Shown piece after piece: positions 44,701 through 59,481 of a stretch of 64,000 nt of DNA. The stretch's first letter is position 1, and each line of letters starts with the position of its first letter. Made by a program: the position numbers and the translations under genes. The notes below the pieces were generated by a model, which worked only from the letters and a program-made list of their open reading frames with translations, was not told where the DNA came from and made no database searches. Origin of the DNA: Rhexocercosporidium sp. MPI-PUGE-AT-0058 (taxonomy: Eukaryota > Ascomycota > Leotiomycetes > Helotiales). The stretch spans positions 1 to 64,000 of the forward strand of contig JAGTJL010000018.1 in NCBI GenBank assembly GCA_020746875.1, read 5' to 3'.

Positions 44701-45768
44701 AGGTTATATTAAACTAAATATATTCAGAGTGCCCGCCGATTTCTATATATAATAGCTTTATTTGTATATCGATTAGGCCGTTTGTAATAAGTCTTTTATT
44801 AACGAGTACCAGTTAGTACCTGTCCTTCTTGACTTTAATAGGCAAGAGATATTAAATTATAATAGTAGAAGATATAAAGTTCTTTTACGTTTTAAAATTT
44901 ATTATAGCTTATAGTTTTACTCCTTAAATGTCGACGTCGAGGGTTAAATGGTTGCCTTCCTTAATAGCTACGAACGTGCGTAAGTCTATTCCTTCGACGT
45001 AGACTTCTTTAATTAATATGTTTTCCTATTACTAATTCTTTGAATTCTTATATAAAATGTAATATAATTGATTTATACTTAAGGATATAAAAGGTCTAGA
45101 AGGTCTTTTATAATAGGTTTTTAAGTCATCCCTCGAGTTAACTCATATTTAATTTCGTAGTATCTCTGTAATAATCTCTTATACGTCTCTTACGTTTATT
45201 TGTGTCGTCGTTTATTAAAATAATATTTCATCGACCGGGATTTATTAAATATAAGTTTAAAAAACGCTATTCTCGACGTCCGCTGTCTTTTAAGCGATGT
45301 ATAAGTTGCTTTAAAAGACTATTTCGTATTTTTTGCCTTATTACGGCCCTTCGCGTGAGATAACTCTTAGCTCGACATAAGTAACCTTTATATTAACGTT
45401 TATCTAGTGTTTAATGTTAAGGGCTTCGCGGGTAAAGTGCTCCTCTCGTTGCGTGACCCGCCAGACCTTATACTCTTAAGGTTTAGAGAATATTAATCTT
45501 AGTGGCATAGCGTTACCTTAATATTACAAGTCTTCGCTTCTCTTAATATTAATTATATTTTTTAAGCTTTATGTTTTACGTATAGTTTCGGATACTCGTT
45601 ATTAAACGTATTACTTGTCTTACTAGGTCTAGTCGCTAGACTCGGGTCCTATTATATATTAGCGGATATAGTCGTCGTCCGTTATACTTTATTTATTATT
45701 TTCTTTACCGCTATTACCTTTAATTTAATTATTAATGTAATTAACGTTAAGCTCGTTTATTATTATAT
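41750..45768 (-). pseudogene. Outer Gypsy pol (protease, RT, RNase H, integrase), RIP-destroyed
   Basis: Minus-strand reading: RT with MSFGLINTPIIF (about 44010) and IYYLNDILIYFKTKK at about 43910-43950 (family YLDDILIYSKT, first catalytic Asp changed to Asn); then FLRFINFYRQF, LIHKDKDFDWNDKVKTAF and LKKAFIKELVF. RNase H reads INASDYVIEAVLS, PGEDGK and LNYNIYDKELLKAVDAV (about 43350-43480). Integrase is presumably at 42000-43100 with few motifs left. RT and RNase H precede integrase, the Gypsy order. It is continued by gag on the far side of the inner element. Confidence 0.78.
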
Positions 45769-46049
45769 TGTGGTGGGGTTCACCTCAGAAGTCAATTTGT
45801 TACGTGATTGAGCTGCATCTTATTATATTTAAGATAGCCTTTAAGGCAATATCCTTTAAAGATAATAACGATTTTTACTATTATAACTTTTCCTTTTTAT
45901 TTAAATTATACTTCTTTTTTCCTTTAATAAATTATATTCTTTAAATATATAATATCTCTAGTATTCGTTAAATAAGTATTTCTTATATTTACTTTCTAGC
46001 ACTTACTTTATTGCCTTCTTATTATATACTTAGTGTTTTCTCTTTTATA
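45769..46049 (+). repeat. Inner Gypsy 5' LTR
   Basis: TGTGGTGGGG start retained; the end CTCCACA is mutated to TTTTATA. 281 bp, collinear with 58068-58348 and 61239-61519. Confidence 0.92.
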
Positions 46050-47599
46050 TATTTTAGTAATTGACGCAAAGAGTAAGTAAAAAAGCTAAAATAAAGTACG
46101 TAAAAAAGCTTAAAGGCCTTTTATATTAATTATAAGGACCGAAATCGATAAGTGCTCGAACTAATATAGACTTATTCACTTAAAGATCTTCTAGCTCTTA
46201 AAATAGAATTAGATACGGCACCTCGACAGTTTTTTATAATATAACGAAAAGCACAAGAAGTCTAAAAGGAAACTACTTATTTTTAATATAAGAATACTTA
46301 AATTATTAAAAAAGCCAGCTTTAGCACGTAAAGCATCGATACTGAAAAAGTCGGACTAAAAATAGCCGGATTACGTTATTAAAAACGCCTTAATCGATAT
46401 TAAAGTATATTCAATACTTTAGAAAACGAGAAATAAATTATTTAAAATAAATCCGGCAAATTTCAACGCCAATCGCACTTTTAGTAAGCGTATTTATTAT
46501 TTTTTTTTCTTCTTTTCCGCTAAAAGCTTATTTTAAGTTAACGAAATAGAGCTTAATAAAAAGATATACGAAGTTTTACCTTATACTTTTTTAATTAGTT
46601 TTGGTCTTAAGTTATTTTATGTCGAGATTAATTTTAATAATAATAAAGCTTTAGCATTTAGCGAGATTTATTTACTTCGCTTAAGCTTATACGTTTATTT
46701 ATTATAAAAATAAAAAGCTTAGACTTCGGCGTCTTTCGGGCTTTATTACCTCGAGAAGAGCTTGAAATTATAAGCTCTTTAACTTAATATTTTACTTATA
46801 TATCTTCTTTATTTTCTTAAGCTTATATATTCTTTCTTTTTTAATATAATATATTATATCTTTTATTTTTTTATTAATAATATTAAGCGTATTTACTTTT
46901 TAGTAAATTATTAATTTTATTAAGAAAAATTAATTATATTCGAAAACGATATTAAAAATAACGCCTTTAGCGGCAACTCGAAGAGTAAAAAGCCTAAACG
47001 ACTTACTAATAACTTCTTTATAACCCGGAGAAGCTCTACGACCCCGATTATAAGTTATTTTATTACTAAAACTAGCTTTATAAGCTCTATAAGCTCTTTT
47101 ACCTTCGTGCCTATTAAACTTTTAATAAAGCTTAATATCGCTGGAATTACTAACTCTACCTTATTACAATTACCGGGAATACCTATAGACAATACTTTAA
47201 TTACTAATAAAAGAAAGAAAAGAAACAAAAGCGGCGGTAATAATTTATAATAAAATATATTTAATTATAATTAAAGTAATAGCTATTCAGAAAGCTCTAA
47301 TATAAAAGCTCAGGCCGTCCTTCAAGCTTTACCGGCTTATATAATACTTACTCAGCTTATATACCCTTAATTCATACTATATTCGCTTCTGAAGCAGGAA
47401 AGACTTAACCCTACTAATATAGGCTATGCAGCACTACTTTAGGCTTAAGTTACTTCCGCTTAGGCTTTTTAATTAATACGACCTGCGCCCGGATAATATA
47501 AACCTACTAAAACCTTTATATTATACAAAATAAACAAAGCTTTAAATAATTATTATTATAAACTTACTTCTAGTAATATAGCGTCTTAATAGTTTATAT
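46050..47599. other. Long leader of the inner Gypsy
   Basis: 1.5 kb between the 5' LTR and recognisable gag. TA-rich; may include the N-terminal part of gag. No motif is recognised. Confidence 0.4.
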
Positions 47600-50500
47600 C
47601 TTAAGCCACACGACTTATTACGGATTTTATTAAAAAACCTCTTCATTTCGTAGTAACTTAAGCTATACTAATTCTAAGTACTTTTAATTGCTTATACTTT
47701 AACGGGAATAATATTATTAAGTTCTTCAAGACTCTGAAGCAGCTCTTTACGGCTCGAGGTATTATAAATAACGTCGAAAAGAAATAATACGTCGTAAACT
47801 ACTGCACCCTCGAAGTAGGCCAAAATATCGAGTGGCTCCCCGACTTCCTCGATAGCACTTATTAAAAGTTAATTAAGGAAGTTATAAAAGAATACTAAAC
47901 GTTTGACTTTAAATAATATTATTATATTCTTTAAAACTTAAAAAAGATATTTAATAATTTTAAATATATTACAAAAGATACTTCTGAATTTTAATCTCGA
48001 TAATTCCTCCGAGCTTTTAAAAAAGTTAATCGAGCCTATATATAAAAGAAAATCATTATAGAGCGGCAAATAATTATAAAGTTTTTAACGGCTTTCCTTA
48101 AGTACTTAAAGCGGAAGGCCGGAACTTTTATAAAAGATAATAATACTTTTAATATAGAAAATATACAATCTTTTAATAAAATATACCCTAAAATAAAAGA
48201 CTTACTCCGAGTCGAGCGGGAAATTAATATATTAATTAAAAAGAAAGTATTATTTATACGAATTACTTAAGCCGACTATCTTCGACTTGAATCGAGTAAT
48301 AGCAAAACTCCTTTTTCAGCGGTATAATTCGGAGAGCTTAATTTTGTAGCTCGCCTTAAGCTTATAAAATATAAAAATAATTCTCTAGCTCGGGAGATTG
48401 ACGACGTTTTTAAGAAAAGTTCGATGCTTTATTTTAAATTGAATTAGGAAAAGCATATTCGAAAAGAAGTTATTCTTATTATCGAAAGGCTGACTCGCAA
48501 TATTAATTAAATTATAAAATAAGATATTAATACGATTACGGAAAAATTAAATAACTTACGTATTTTATACACTATCGTAAAAAAAAGAAAGAATCTAAAG
48601 TTAATAGCCAAAGTTAAAGCTTTATCTACTTACGAGTCGATCGCATACTCCGAAAAAGCAAAGGTATTTTATTAAGATTTTAAAGTAAGCTTTAAATATA
48701 ATCGACGTTTTAGTATAAAAGATAATACAAGCACCGGATGCCTCTTCTGCTTTAATAAGCCGATTCCGGGTGCTAGACTTCAAGGATTCTATAAGTATTA
48801 AAATTAATATCACGAGTTCAAGAAGTAATTTAATTTAAGAATTATTTATAAAAATAAAAATAATTATATTTATATAAGCTTTTAAAAAAAAGAAATAAAA
48901 GCTTAAGTAATTCAATTTCCTCAGGATAAACTAAGGAAAGAAGTCCTTATTTTATGAATAATTAATATAAAAAAAGATTTAGACTCGAGGCGAAAAGAAA
49001 AAGTAATTTAAAAAAAGCTCTAAGACGCTTAAAAAGCCTTTTTAGTTTAATAAAATATTATGCTGAAGTCAGCTTTAAAAAGACTAATACTAAAAGCAAA
49101 TTAAGAGCCTTAAGATTATTTAAATATCCTCGCTATCCGACTCTTTAATATAATAAAATTAATTAACGTTTAAAACGTATTTACTACTTTCGATTCAGAA
49201 GGAATAAATAATAGCTTCGAAATAGCACTTATAAAAATAAGACGATAAAATACTACTGCTTTTAAAGTAATAATATAAGCCGAATTATATATAACCGGAA
49301 CCTTATTCTAAGAACGCCTTAAAACTTAAGCTAATTACAGAAAATTAAAAGTTCGTAAAAAAGTTAAGAATACCGTCAGATTTTAAGAGCTTATAAACGT
49401 AGACTTTCTAGCTGAAGCATTTAAAGTAAAACCTATTCGGATTATCATAAGGAATAATAATAATAATACTATTTCTAAGAAATTAAAAAAAGTTACTTTA
49501 ACCGTAAGTCGAAAAAGACCGATTATTGTTAAACTACTCTTTACAAGGACAATTCAGAAACGCGCTAAAAGCAACTTACTTATTATTATTAGAGCGACTT
49601 TAGGCCGACTTCGCGTATATTAGGCGCTATTGCGGAATAATTATACGCTAAATAATACGCTGGATAAGCTTCTTATTTAAAAAGAGCTTTTTAAAAACTT
49701 AACTTTAAGAGAAATCCTTATTTTAATCGACTTACTAAAAATAAGTTAATCGAAGATTATTAATTAAGAGATTTAGGACTAAATTGCTACTATTAGTATT
49801 AAGATTATAAAATATATAAAAGCTTTTTAAAACTACAATTAAAAAAGGAATAATATTATATTCCAACGCCTTTTATTACTTCGAGTTAATACTTTGGATT
49901 CTATAATAGAAGAGCTGCGAGCTTCGCGATAGCTTAAACGCATTTTCCTTAAATAAGAATAACGAGTTATTACTTATCTTACCGTCTTCCGAGCTAAACT
50001 CACGTATAAGCTTTAAGTTTAATAAAAGAAATAAAAGTATTAAGTCTTTTTAATATAAGAAATACTAATTTAATATTTAATTTTCTAATTATTATTAAGC
50101 TTAATTCCTTTCTTTAACTTAATATTTATAATCTTAATTATTATTTTAATAACGCTTTAAAAAGTAATAATTTTAAAAAAGGAATTTAAAATCGACCTGC
50201 TATTAATCGCTGAAGTTTACTTAATCGATATATCTTAAGAACCGAGTTATAAGTAATATTCTTTAACGCCGAAATATATAATTATTATACTTAAAAGGAC
50301 GAGATTTAGCGATATCCGAGCTACTTTTAATTCCGGCGCAAAAGTCAGTTATATATCTTATAATATTACCGTTTAATTAAAAGTCCTTATTATAAAAAGC
50401 GACTTTATAGTTTTAAAAAATATTATAAGCGTAAAATCGCGATTTCTAAGATATACGAATAACGTCTCGATTATAATAAAAGATTATATTATTTTTATTA

Positions 50501-53500
50501 AGTTTTATATTATAAATATCTTAAGTATTAAAATTATTTTTAAATTTTTATTTTTTCGGATTACGCGCGTTTTATTTAAATACTTATTTAATATAAAAAG
50601 CAATCTAATTTACGCTAACTTATAGAATAAGATTACGCGATTAATTATTATTATTAAAGCAGCTAAACTTATAAAATACGCTAAAAGCATTGAAGCTGCG
50701 AAGTTTAAAAGCTGAGCTAATAGAATATTATTAGATCCGGAATTAAATTACTTAGAATCCGAAACTGACTTAGAAAACAAATAATTAATTATAATTAAAG
50801 CTTTGTAATTAATACCGTCGAATACTCTCTGAAAAATACTTCCTTTGAGCTCGAGGATAAGCTTTTTTACAAAAAGAATAAAAAAACCTCTGGAAATAAA
50901 AGCAGTTCTTCTTTCGAAGACGTCTTATATATTTTTATTGAATATATAAAGCGAGAATTTATAATTTTAAAAACAGACTTTTACGATTATTCCGTTTATA
51001 AAGATTTTATTAAAGCTCTTTTCGGCAAAGAATAAGTATTTAATATTATATTAATTAAGAAAATCGAGCCTACTTTTTAATTTATTACGAATTATAATAT
51101 TTTATTAATAATATTTTTATTTAAAGAATGTAAATAAGTTTCGCGGGTTTATATTATATATAAAACAAAAAATAAAAAGATTAGGCTTATAAATTAAATA
51201 AATAGAATAAAGATACGCTTAAAAGCCGTGAAAACTAATATAAAGCTTTTAAAGAAAAGGATTTTCCTTAAGAGTAAATTAGAAAATACTAAAATATCTT
51301 ACTTTTTCGTTTTATTAGCTTTCCTTACGAATTTAAAATTACAGAAAAACGACTTATTATTTTAAATATAAAAAATATATTATAACTAAAAGAGAGAGCC
51401 CTCTTTGACGAAATCATATTAAATCGAGAAAGTATTATTATATTTAATTAAATTAAATATAAGAAATTCTATAAAAATATTTCGCTATTTATAATTATTA
51501 AAACGATAAACCACGAAGCTTAATAAGTATTATACTTTCTATTCCGTAAAACGTTAACTCCCGAAGTCGAAAAGATAATTAAAAACAGACTTAAACATAA
51601 GATTCTCGAATTTTTTAAAAAGCTATATCGCAACGCTTAATTCTTAATTAAGAAAAAAGAATTAAGAAAATACCGCTTAATTAATTCGGCAATTATACTT
51701 AACGTAATTATTTTAAGAAACGCTAACTTACTTTCTTTTATTAACGAATTTTTAAAGGAATTTATAAAGTACCATATCGCGAGCCTAATAAACTTATATT
51801 CAGATTATAATTAATAAGTATTATATTAAAGCAGCTAAAATATAACGGCTTTCTTTATGCCTAACATCGGACTAATCCGAAATACGACGCTATCTCAGGG
51901 AGTTATAAATTTTATTACTTAATTCGTAAGAATAATCGGTAAAATACTAAAAGATATTATACTTTTTATTATAATACTATTCTTAAACGACGTTAGCGTA
52001 AAAAGATTATATAAAGATTATAATTGAAAGAAAGCACGGCTTAGAATTCGCTAATTCGTTCTTAAGCACCTTTTTAACTTTAATAAGACGCTAAAACGCC
52101 TTAAGCGCGCTAGAGCTATTATAAGCTTTAAATCGTAATTCTATTATAATAATATAAACGTCGTCGGCTACGTATATAACGTATAAAAAGGAGAACTTTT
52201 AGTTATATATTTAATTAAAATATAAAAATAAAAAAAACCTAAGAACGTTATAAAAGTTAAAAGATTTCTAAGTTTAATTACTTATTTCCGTATTTAAATT
52301 AAAGACTTTCGTTTATTAATTAAGCTATTATACGACTTTATTAAAAAAAGAATTAAATTTATATAAAACTCTGTAACTTATAATTAAATAATAAAAACCT
52401 TTTAAGATATCTTATACTCTTTTTTAATATTTTATAAGATTAATTACTTTAAGGGCGCTAGCGAAATCGTCGTTTTTATAAACTCTAGTGGAGTCAAGTA
52501 AAGTAATTTCCTTAGTTAGCGTGATCCGAAAAACAATAAGCTTAAACCGGCGAAGTATAAGAGCGGCTTTTAAACGAAGGCAGAATAAGATTACGATATT
52601 ATGAAAAGAAAATACAAAAGCATACTTTTAATCCTTAAGAAGCTTAAGATCTGACTTATAAGAGTCTACTTCGTTATAAAAACTAACGCAAATACTCTTA
52701 TTACTTAATTCAAAGGAATTACTTACGATTATCTTAATATAATACTCATTTACTAGCTCGCCTAGATTAAGCTTTTCGACTTTAAAGTGCGTTATATTAA
52801 AAGTATTACGCATATAGCAGCAGATGCTCTCTTAAAGAAACCTAAATATTTTAAAAATATTAAAGAAAATACCGAAAATAATAATAATAAAGATTAAATC
52901 TTAATTAAGCTTAATATAATTAAAATTTGCCCGGTAAAAGCAAAAAGCACGGAAGACTTAATAAAAGAATTAGAGACCTTCGATAACCTTAAGCTAACCC
53001 GAAGACGCGATATCCTCATTAATATAAAGCGAAAAGTTTAAGAATTATAAGATAAGTCGAACGATTAAGTAATACTTAATAACGACTCGAGTATAAATTA
53101 AAAAAGCGAAGCGGACTTATTAATATTTTCAAAATATTATAAGAAGTATTATTAAAAGATAATTACTTATTTAATTACGCTTAAGATTCCGAAAAATATA
53201 AATTTAAAAACTTTCCGTATATTTAAAAAAAAAGTATTATTATACGGAGTATATAATTAACGTATTTAAAGACTTTTATTAAAAAGCGCATTTATTAAAC
53301 TCATTATCGATATCAATAAAAATAAAGCATATATCTTACGAAGCTATTATAATAGCTTTAATTATAAAAAAAGAGAAAATATATATTATCGTATCTTTTA
53401 ACGCTATTTCTAGAAAAGCTATTTTAAAAACTCCGCGGAATTCGTTAAAATATACAATAAATACATATTACGCAATATTAAGCGATAAGAAGAACTTATA

Positions 53501-54470
53501 ATTTTAACTACTTTAAATAAACTTATAAAAAAATAAACGTTAAATGTTATTTTCATATTAATACGGAACGAGAAGAAATATCTTATTATCGCCCGAGACG
53601 ATATAAGCGATTAAATCGAAGTTAAAGCGCTTACTTCAAAGGAGGCTAAAAGCATTACTGATTTCATTTAATAAGATATTATTTGCCGATACAAGCTATT
53701 TTAAAAGTTAATAATTAATGAAAATATAGAAAATATAAGCGAAGTCGTTAATTTACTAAATAAAGTAAAAATTCGACGAATTCAAATATCGGCTTATAAC
53801 GCGAAAGCTAATAGTATAATCGAGCGAAAATATAACTTTATTAAGAATACTTTATTTAAAATAAGAAAAAACTAAATAAGTAACTTATTAATAATTCTAT
53901 TTACTAACTATATTATAATCTATAAACTTATAAGCTATACCTTCTTTTATATAATTTATAACAAAAAACCAATTCTTCTTATTAAAATACGTTACTTTAC
54001 TTAAAAAAGCTTTTTCTCGGAAAATATTAAAAGTATTAATAATTTAATTTATATTCAAACTTTTTAATATTAAATATAAAATAATAATATAAAAGAAATT
54101 AAGCTTTAAAAGATACGCTATAAATAAGAAAAGAAAAAAGCTTTCGATACAAAAAAAGATATTCGAAATAAGCTATTATAAGTTAAAAACTTAATTCTTA
54201 AGTACGATTTTATTCGGGAAATTAATATATTAAAAAGCAAAAAGCTTAACTTTCGGTAATTAAAGCTTTACGAAATTTACAAAGCCTTCCTTAAAAAAAG
54301 CTATTATAAGCTAAAAGAGCTAAAAAACAATAATATACTCTTCCGCGGTACTTTTATAGTTAATCGCTTTAAGCTATTTTATAAACAAGAGCGCTTTATT
54401 TATTATAAAAACAACGAGCTTTTAGCGATAACTTAATATAATAATAATAAAAATTAACCTAAATCTAATC
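47600..54470 (+). pseudogene. Inner Gypsy gag-pol, RIP-destroyed
   Basis: Gag reads FNGNNIIKFFKTLKQLFTAR ... VEWLPDF-like around 47690-47900. A Cys motif (CLFCFNKPIPGARLQGFYK) is at about 48730-48800. RT reads ILEFFKKLYRNA, ELRKYRLINSAIILNVIILR, LINLYSDYN, TAFFMPNIGLIRNTTLSQGV and LFLNDVSVK at about 51979-52003 (family FLDDIxVKG, Asp to Asn). RNase H is about 52440-52840 (VYFVIKTNANTLIT, LFDFKVRYIKSITHIAADAL). Integrase is about 53170-53880 (YLIIARDDISD, IICRYKLF, RIQISAYNAKANSIIERKYN). Conserved features match ascomycete Gypsy polyproteins. Stops are numerous, and Gly/Asp to Ser/Asn changes are pervasive. Boundaries are approximate. Confidence 0.78.
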
Positions 54471-57400
54471 TCGAAGAGCGAAATTTATAAGGTTTTAAAA
54501 ACCCTAAAGAGCTTACGAGATAAGCTATACGGAATAATAAAATTATTATTAAAATACTTAAAAGGCTAATTCACGCGGAACGAAGTTAATATCGAATCGT
54601 TATTTATTCTTCTAGCGACTAGCTTAATCGCTACGACTAATATTATTAATTATTCCTTATTATAATTCTTATAGCTTGTCGCTTAGCGTTATCGAACGCT
54701 AAATTATAACGAAGACGCACTTTTTATACTTTACGAGAAGGACGAAGATTAAGGCATAATAATAAAAGTATATACTGAAATACTAAAAGCTCTTTTTTAA
54801 ATAACGAAAAATCCCTTTAATATTTCGAATATTATTTACGCTTATAAATTCCTTTTAATCGCACTTATAAGTCGTTCCGCAATAATAATATTAGTATCCC
54901 AGTCAAGCTAAATAATATATTTATAATAACTGCCCTTCGAATAATTCAGTATTACTAACGCTGAACGTATAGACTCGGAAGCCTATAAATATAATAATTA
55001 TCAGCACTTTATAAAACTAAAGAAGCCCTTAAGAAATTCAAAAAGAGTTTTAGCCTCGTAAAATAATTTAACTAAATTAAGTCGATTATAACTTACATTA
55101 TAGAAAAGCAGAATCTAATTAAATATTTACTTTTTATTAAATCTTATAAAGAATTAAATAATAAGTCAAATAAGGTTCCTTCGACGAGCCGTTCCGGAAC
55201 GTTAATAATCTTAATATATTAATAAGCTAAGCGCTAAAGATAATAACCTCCCGAAATATACTGCCGAAGCAGGCTCGTATAATAAATCCCCGAAAGTAAT
55301 CGAAGACTAAAAATTCTTCTTTAATATTACTTAAATATTTTATAATAAAAAAGATTTACTTTAATTAAAATAGCTCTTAGAGTTATAATAAATAAGCTAT
55401 TAATTTAAAAAGAAGATATATAATAATTAAGAAATTACGCGTAATTAGACGACTTAAAATCTGAAAGAGCTTATAAAATTAAATAAATAAAACTAATCTG
55501 CATACTTAAATAAACAATAAAGTGCGCGATAAGCTATAAGTTATTATAAAGGAAATAAGCTATTATAATTACTTTATACTAATAATAAAGATCGTCAAAT
55601 TTATTATTAATAATACAAAAAGTTTATTCAAATATTAATAATTCTAATATAACGTACTTAAAAACGGAGCCTAATACTCTAAGACTATAACGGTTAAGTT
55701 AAAAACAAGCAAAGTAAATACGGCTAATAAATTACAAATCTCTAGCTTTTTCATATTTCTCTTACGCTTTTAATCCTTTATATTATAAGTGCTTTATTCC
55801 TAATCAGACTATTAGTCCTCGGAAATCAGCGATCGAGTTATCGTAAGCTTAAAGTTTAACATAAGAATTATTACTTAATTTTATAAGTTCTCTCGATCGA
55901 CGGCTGCTAAGTCTAAGCTTTCACGCTACTTAAGTACTAATAGTAATAACTTAATTAAGAGCAAAAGTATAAGATACCGGATTAAATACCGTAATAAGCC
56001 GAGCCTGCCTTAAGCTATTTTAAATAACGTATCGAAGTACTAAAGTAATAACGATTCCATTTCCTTAGAATTTCAATTAACTAATTTTAAGATAATAAGA
56101 CAGGCAGAACTACTCCGTGCGAAAAGAGATTCTAATTAATTTGAATTATACACCTTTTTCTTAGTCGTTCTAAAATCTCGCTTATCGGAATTCAAATACC
56201 GTTATTATAATTTTATTATAATAATAATTTTATAAAAGATTTAAGTAAGTAAATAATGCCTTATCGTAAGCACTTAAATTATTTATAAGTATTCTTCTGA
56301 CTTTATTTTTATAAAGCTATTTCCTATTAAATAAATTAACTAGACTTTAAGTTAAGAGCTTTTTTCAGTTAAATATCAGTTCTCAGACCCTTAAACTAAG
56401 AATATTAATCGATTGAGAAAGAGTATTATTACTTCCGCTCTTAAGATATATTTACTCCTTCCTTAGACTTAAAATCCGGCTCAGCTTACACCGGCTTATA
56501 AAAGTATTCGGAGTATACTTTTATTACCTTTAAAGTTACTACAGAATTATATTAATATAAGGTTCTTTAAAAAGGAACTTTACTTTTAAATAAAAAAGGA
56601 ATTATTTTAATAAGAAAAGACTTCCGGAAAGCTCGATATTATCAATTTAAAGATTACTTACAATATAATTAATAAAAGCTTAAAACAAGCAACAAAGTTA
56701 GAAATACTTCTTATTTTAATAAGGCAATTAAAATTACGCTTTTACTTCAAGTCTTTAAATCGCATCAAAAGATTATTAAGATTTGAAAATTAGCGATATT
56801 AAGAAAAAGGAACTTACTTTTAGTCTCTTACTTCTCTTAGCTAATTAATAATAAAAAGCAAGTCGAAGGAAAGCGACGACAAAAGCGATTCAAAATAACT
56901 TATAGCTTATCAGAGCTTTAAAGGTTATTCTCGAGAAGCTTTCACTTCGTAACTTACTATTAAGAAAAGAAAGAGACCGCAAGGAAGACTAAGCAGCTCG
57001 AAGTTAATATATAAAGTATAATATCTCTTTTCTTTCTCTTTTAAATATAATAAATCTCAGCCGCTTATAATAATTAACTTATTCATTAAAAAATAATAAA
57101 AAGATATAATAAGAAGTTATTAAGGTATTATTGACGCTTTTATCCGATATAATAACCGTTAAGATAAGAAAAGGAGGAATTACTTAAGACCGATTTCGTC
57201 GTTATTTAATATCGACCTATTAAAAAAATAAAAGCAAAGAAAAGAAAATAAAAATAAAAAAAAGACTTAATTAAATTAATAAAAAAGATGCTCCGATTGG
57301 CTTCTTTTTATTTCTTTATTATACTTCGAACCTCGAAGATAAAAAGACCGTCCTCTAATTACTTATTTACTTTTAACTTTATATATTTATATATTCTTAC

Positions 57401-58067
57401 TTCTTTAATATACTTTTAGTATATTTCTTTTTATTCTTAATAATAATTAAGAAGTTAAAAAGGTTTATAAAAAATTCATTAAAATAAAAGTATAAAGAAA
57501 AAGTGGAGTCGTTAAAGATACGCTAGCTTAAGATATAAAAGAATATTAACGAATTCGACGCGTTATAAAGATTAATCTCTATTCCGTAAGGAAAGTCAGT
57601 CTTTACGCCGTGAAAAAAGAAGTCGAGAACTCATTCAAAATGCTAATTATATACCGATTTGTTTTAAAAGAATTATTTTAATTTTATTAAAGCTGAAGTT
57701 TGCTCGAATGCGATGTCTAATAAAGTAAGTCTAAGCGGCAGGAATAATACGACTAGTGCTAAGAGGTATGAAAAGACTAATATAATTATAAAGAAACGCG
57801 TAAAGCCTCTTTAAGAATATTATAAAAAAAAATAATAAAATTATTAAAAAGGAAAAAAAAGAAAAAAAGTAATAGAATAAAAGATAATATTTAAGGGTGT
57901 TAAACGAGACGATTATTTACTTTTAAAAGTAAAATGTAGGTCGCCTAATATTTACTTATCCTTACTCAGATATATTTTCTTTTAAGTATTTAAAGCTTTA
58001 AAGCTATAATACTAATTCTTATTTCTTTACTCGAGGTCGAGCATGAGTTTTTTAAGAAAGGGACGCA
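54471..58067. other. Unexplained 3.6 kb between integrase and 3' LTR of the inner Gypsy
   Basis: RIP-saturated. Plus-strand stretches with coding texture exist (for example IIEKQNLIKYLLFIKSYKEL near 55100-55160), but no protein is recognised. This could be an extra gene, a chromodomain-type extension, or another nested element whose ends are erased. Confidence 0.35.
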
Positions 58068-58348
58068 TATAATAAGGTTCACCTTAGAAGTCAATTTGTC
58101 ACGTGATTAAGCTGCATCTTGCTATATTTAAAATAGCCTCTAAGGCAATATCCTTTAAAAATAATAACGATTTTTATTATTATAACTTTTCCTTTTTATT
58201 TAAATTATACCTTTTCCTTCCCTTAATAAATTATACTCCTTAAATATGTAATATCTTTAGTATTCGTTAAATAAGTATTTCCTACGTTTACCCTCCGGCA
58301 CTTGCTTTACTACCCTCTTATTGTGTGCTTAGTGTTTTCTCCTCCACA
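58068..58348 (+). repeat. Inner Gypsy 3' LTR
   Basis: Start mutated to TATAATAAGG; the end CTCCACA retained. 281 bp. Confidence 0.92.
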
Positions 58349-58352
58349 ATAT

Positions 58353-59481
58353 AACGGTAAATAATATTAATTTAAACTTTTTATAGTAAGAGGAAAAGCA
58401 ACACGCTAATAATATTATACGCCCTTTGTCTTATAAAGTTGAGTTATTTCTTCTCGGTGCCCTTCTTATAATATAAGCTCGCTATATGCCCTAAAAGGCC
58501 ATATTTATAATATAACTTTTTTTTACGTTATTTATTTATGACTTTTTTTAATAGTCTTTCTTATTGTGCTTTGCCTTTCCCTTTTTTATAAGTAGCGTCG
58601 TATTTTATAGAATCTAACTATTAATTGTCCTTAAGGTTGCCTTATCGTCGACGTCCTTTGTTTTATCGGTGACTAAACTGCTTTTAGCCTCTTTTTACAT
58701 ACATTTATTATTTACGTTTAAACTTGTGTAAGCGGTTATTAATTTAAACTGTTTACTCGATGAGAATAAGAATGTCTTTCGTTTAAAGATTAATTTTAAT
58801 AAGTTTTAGTCGAATATAATTCTTAAGCCCTCGTCGATAATAGTTAATAAGTGATTAAGAGTTTTAATTAATCTTATTAGCGTGCTTTTAGAATTCCGTA
58901 GCGTAAGCTATTATATTATTAATTTACTTTAAGTTATATAAATAAGTCTCCGCCGTTTTAATTTTATTAATATCGTTAAACATTTGTCGAATTTCTTTTT
59001 TAAATCTTCTTTAGGTTTTAAATATAATTTATATAATAAATATAATTTTATAAGTGGCTTCGTATTCGAAGTAGTCCCTAAGAAACGGCTCGATTTATTA
59101 TATGGCCTTGCCTTTAAAATATAATACCGTCCAGAAGGCGTAGCTTTTATTAATAAGGAACTTATCGTCGTTAAAATACTAATAAAGTTTTACTTAAAAA
59201 ATGAAAGTTTTTAAGTCCCTTTAGTTTTTTTAAAAGGTATCGAGGAGCTTAACCTTTAAGGTTTTCTTAAGTTCGTGCGTTAAGTTGTCTTAAATATTAA
59301 GCATTTTTTTATTTTTAATTTTTTTATTTTTACTTTTTTTATAGTTTTTCTCCTTAAGAATAAGTACGGATAATAAAGGGGTGCCAATGGCATTACCTTA
59401 GGGGCTAAGTACTTAGCCTTTAGTTAAAGGGGTTAATATAATATACGTGAGTCGGTATTTTTAACGAGAAAGTACTTAAAG
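58353..59481 (-). pseudogene. Outer Gypsy gag with zinc knuckle
   Basis: It lies directly inside the 5' LTR on the minus strand. Near 58460-58510 the translation is LYYKYGLLGHIASLYYKK, a CCHC zinc knuckle in which the three Cys positions read Tyr while His is kept. Upstream the frame is TA-degraded gag. Cut at 58349-58352 by the inner Gypsy. Confidence 0.65.

Larger units (their letters stand above)
45769..58348 (+). mobile_element. Inner Gypsy LTR retrotransposon, 12.6 kb
   Basis: LTRs of exactly 281 bp (45769-46049 and 58068-58348) are flanked by ATAT on both sides (45765-45768 and 58349-58352), a 4-bp target duplication. Coding strand is plus. Pol order is RT, RNase H, integrase. It interrupts the outer Gypsy between gag and pol. 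The element is long for its class because of a ~1.5-kb leader and ~3.6 kb after integrase. The 5' LTR is more RIP-mutated than the 3' LTR. Confidence 0.9.
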
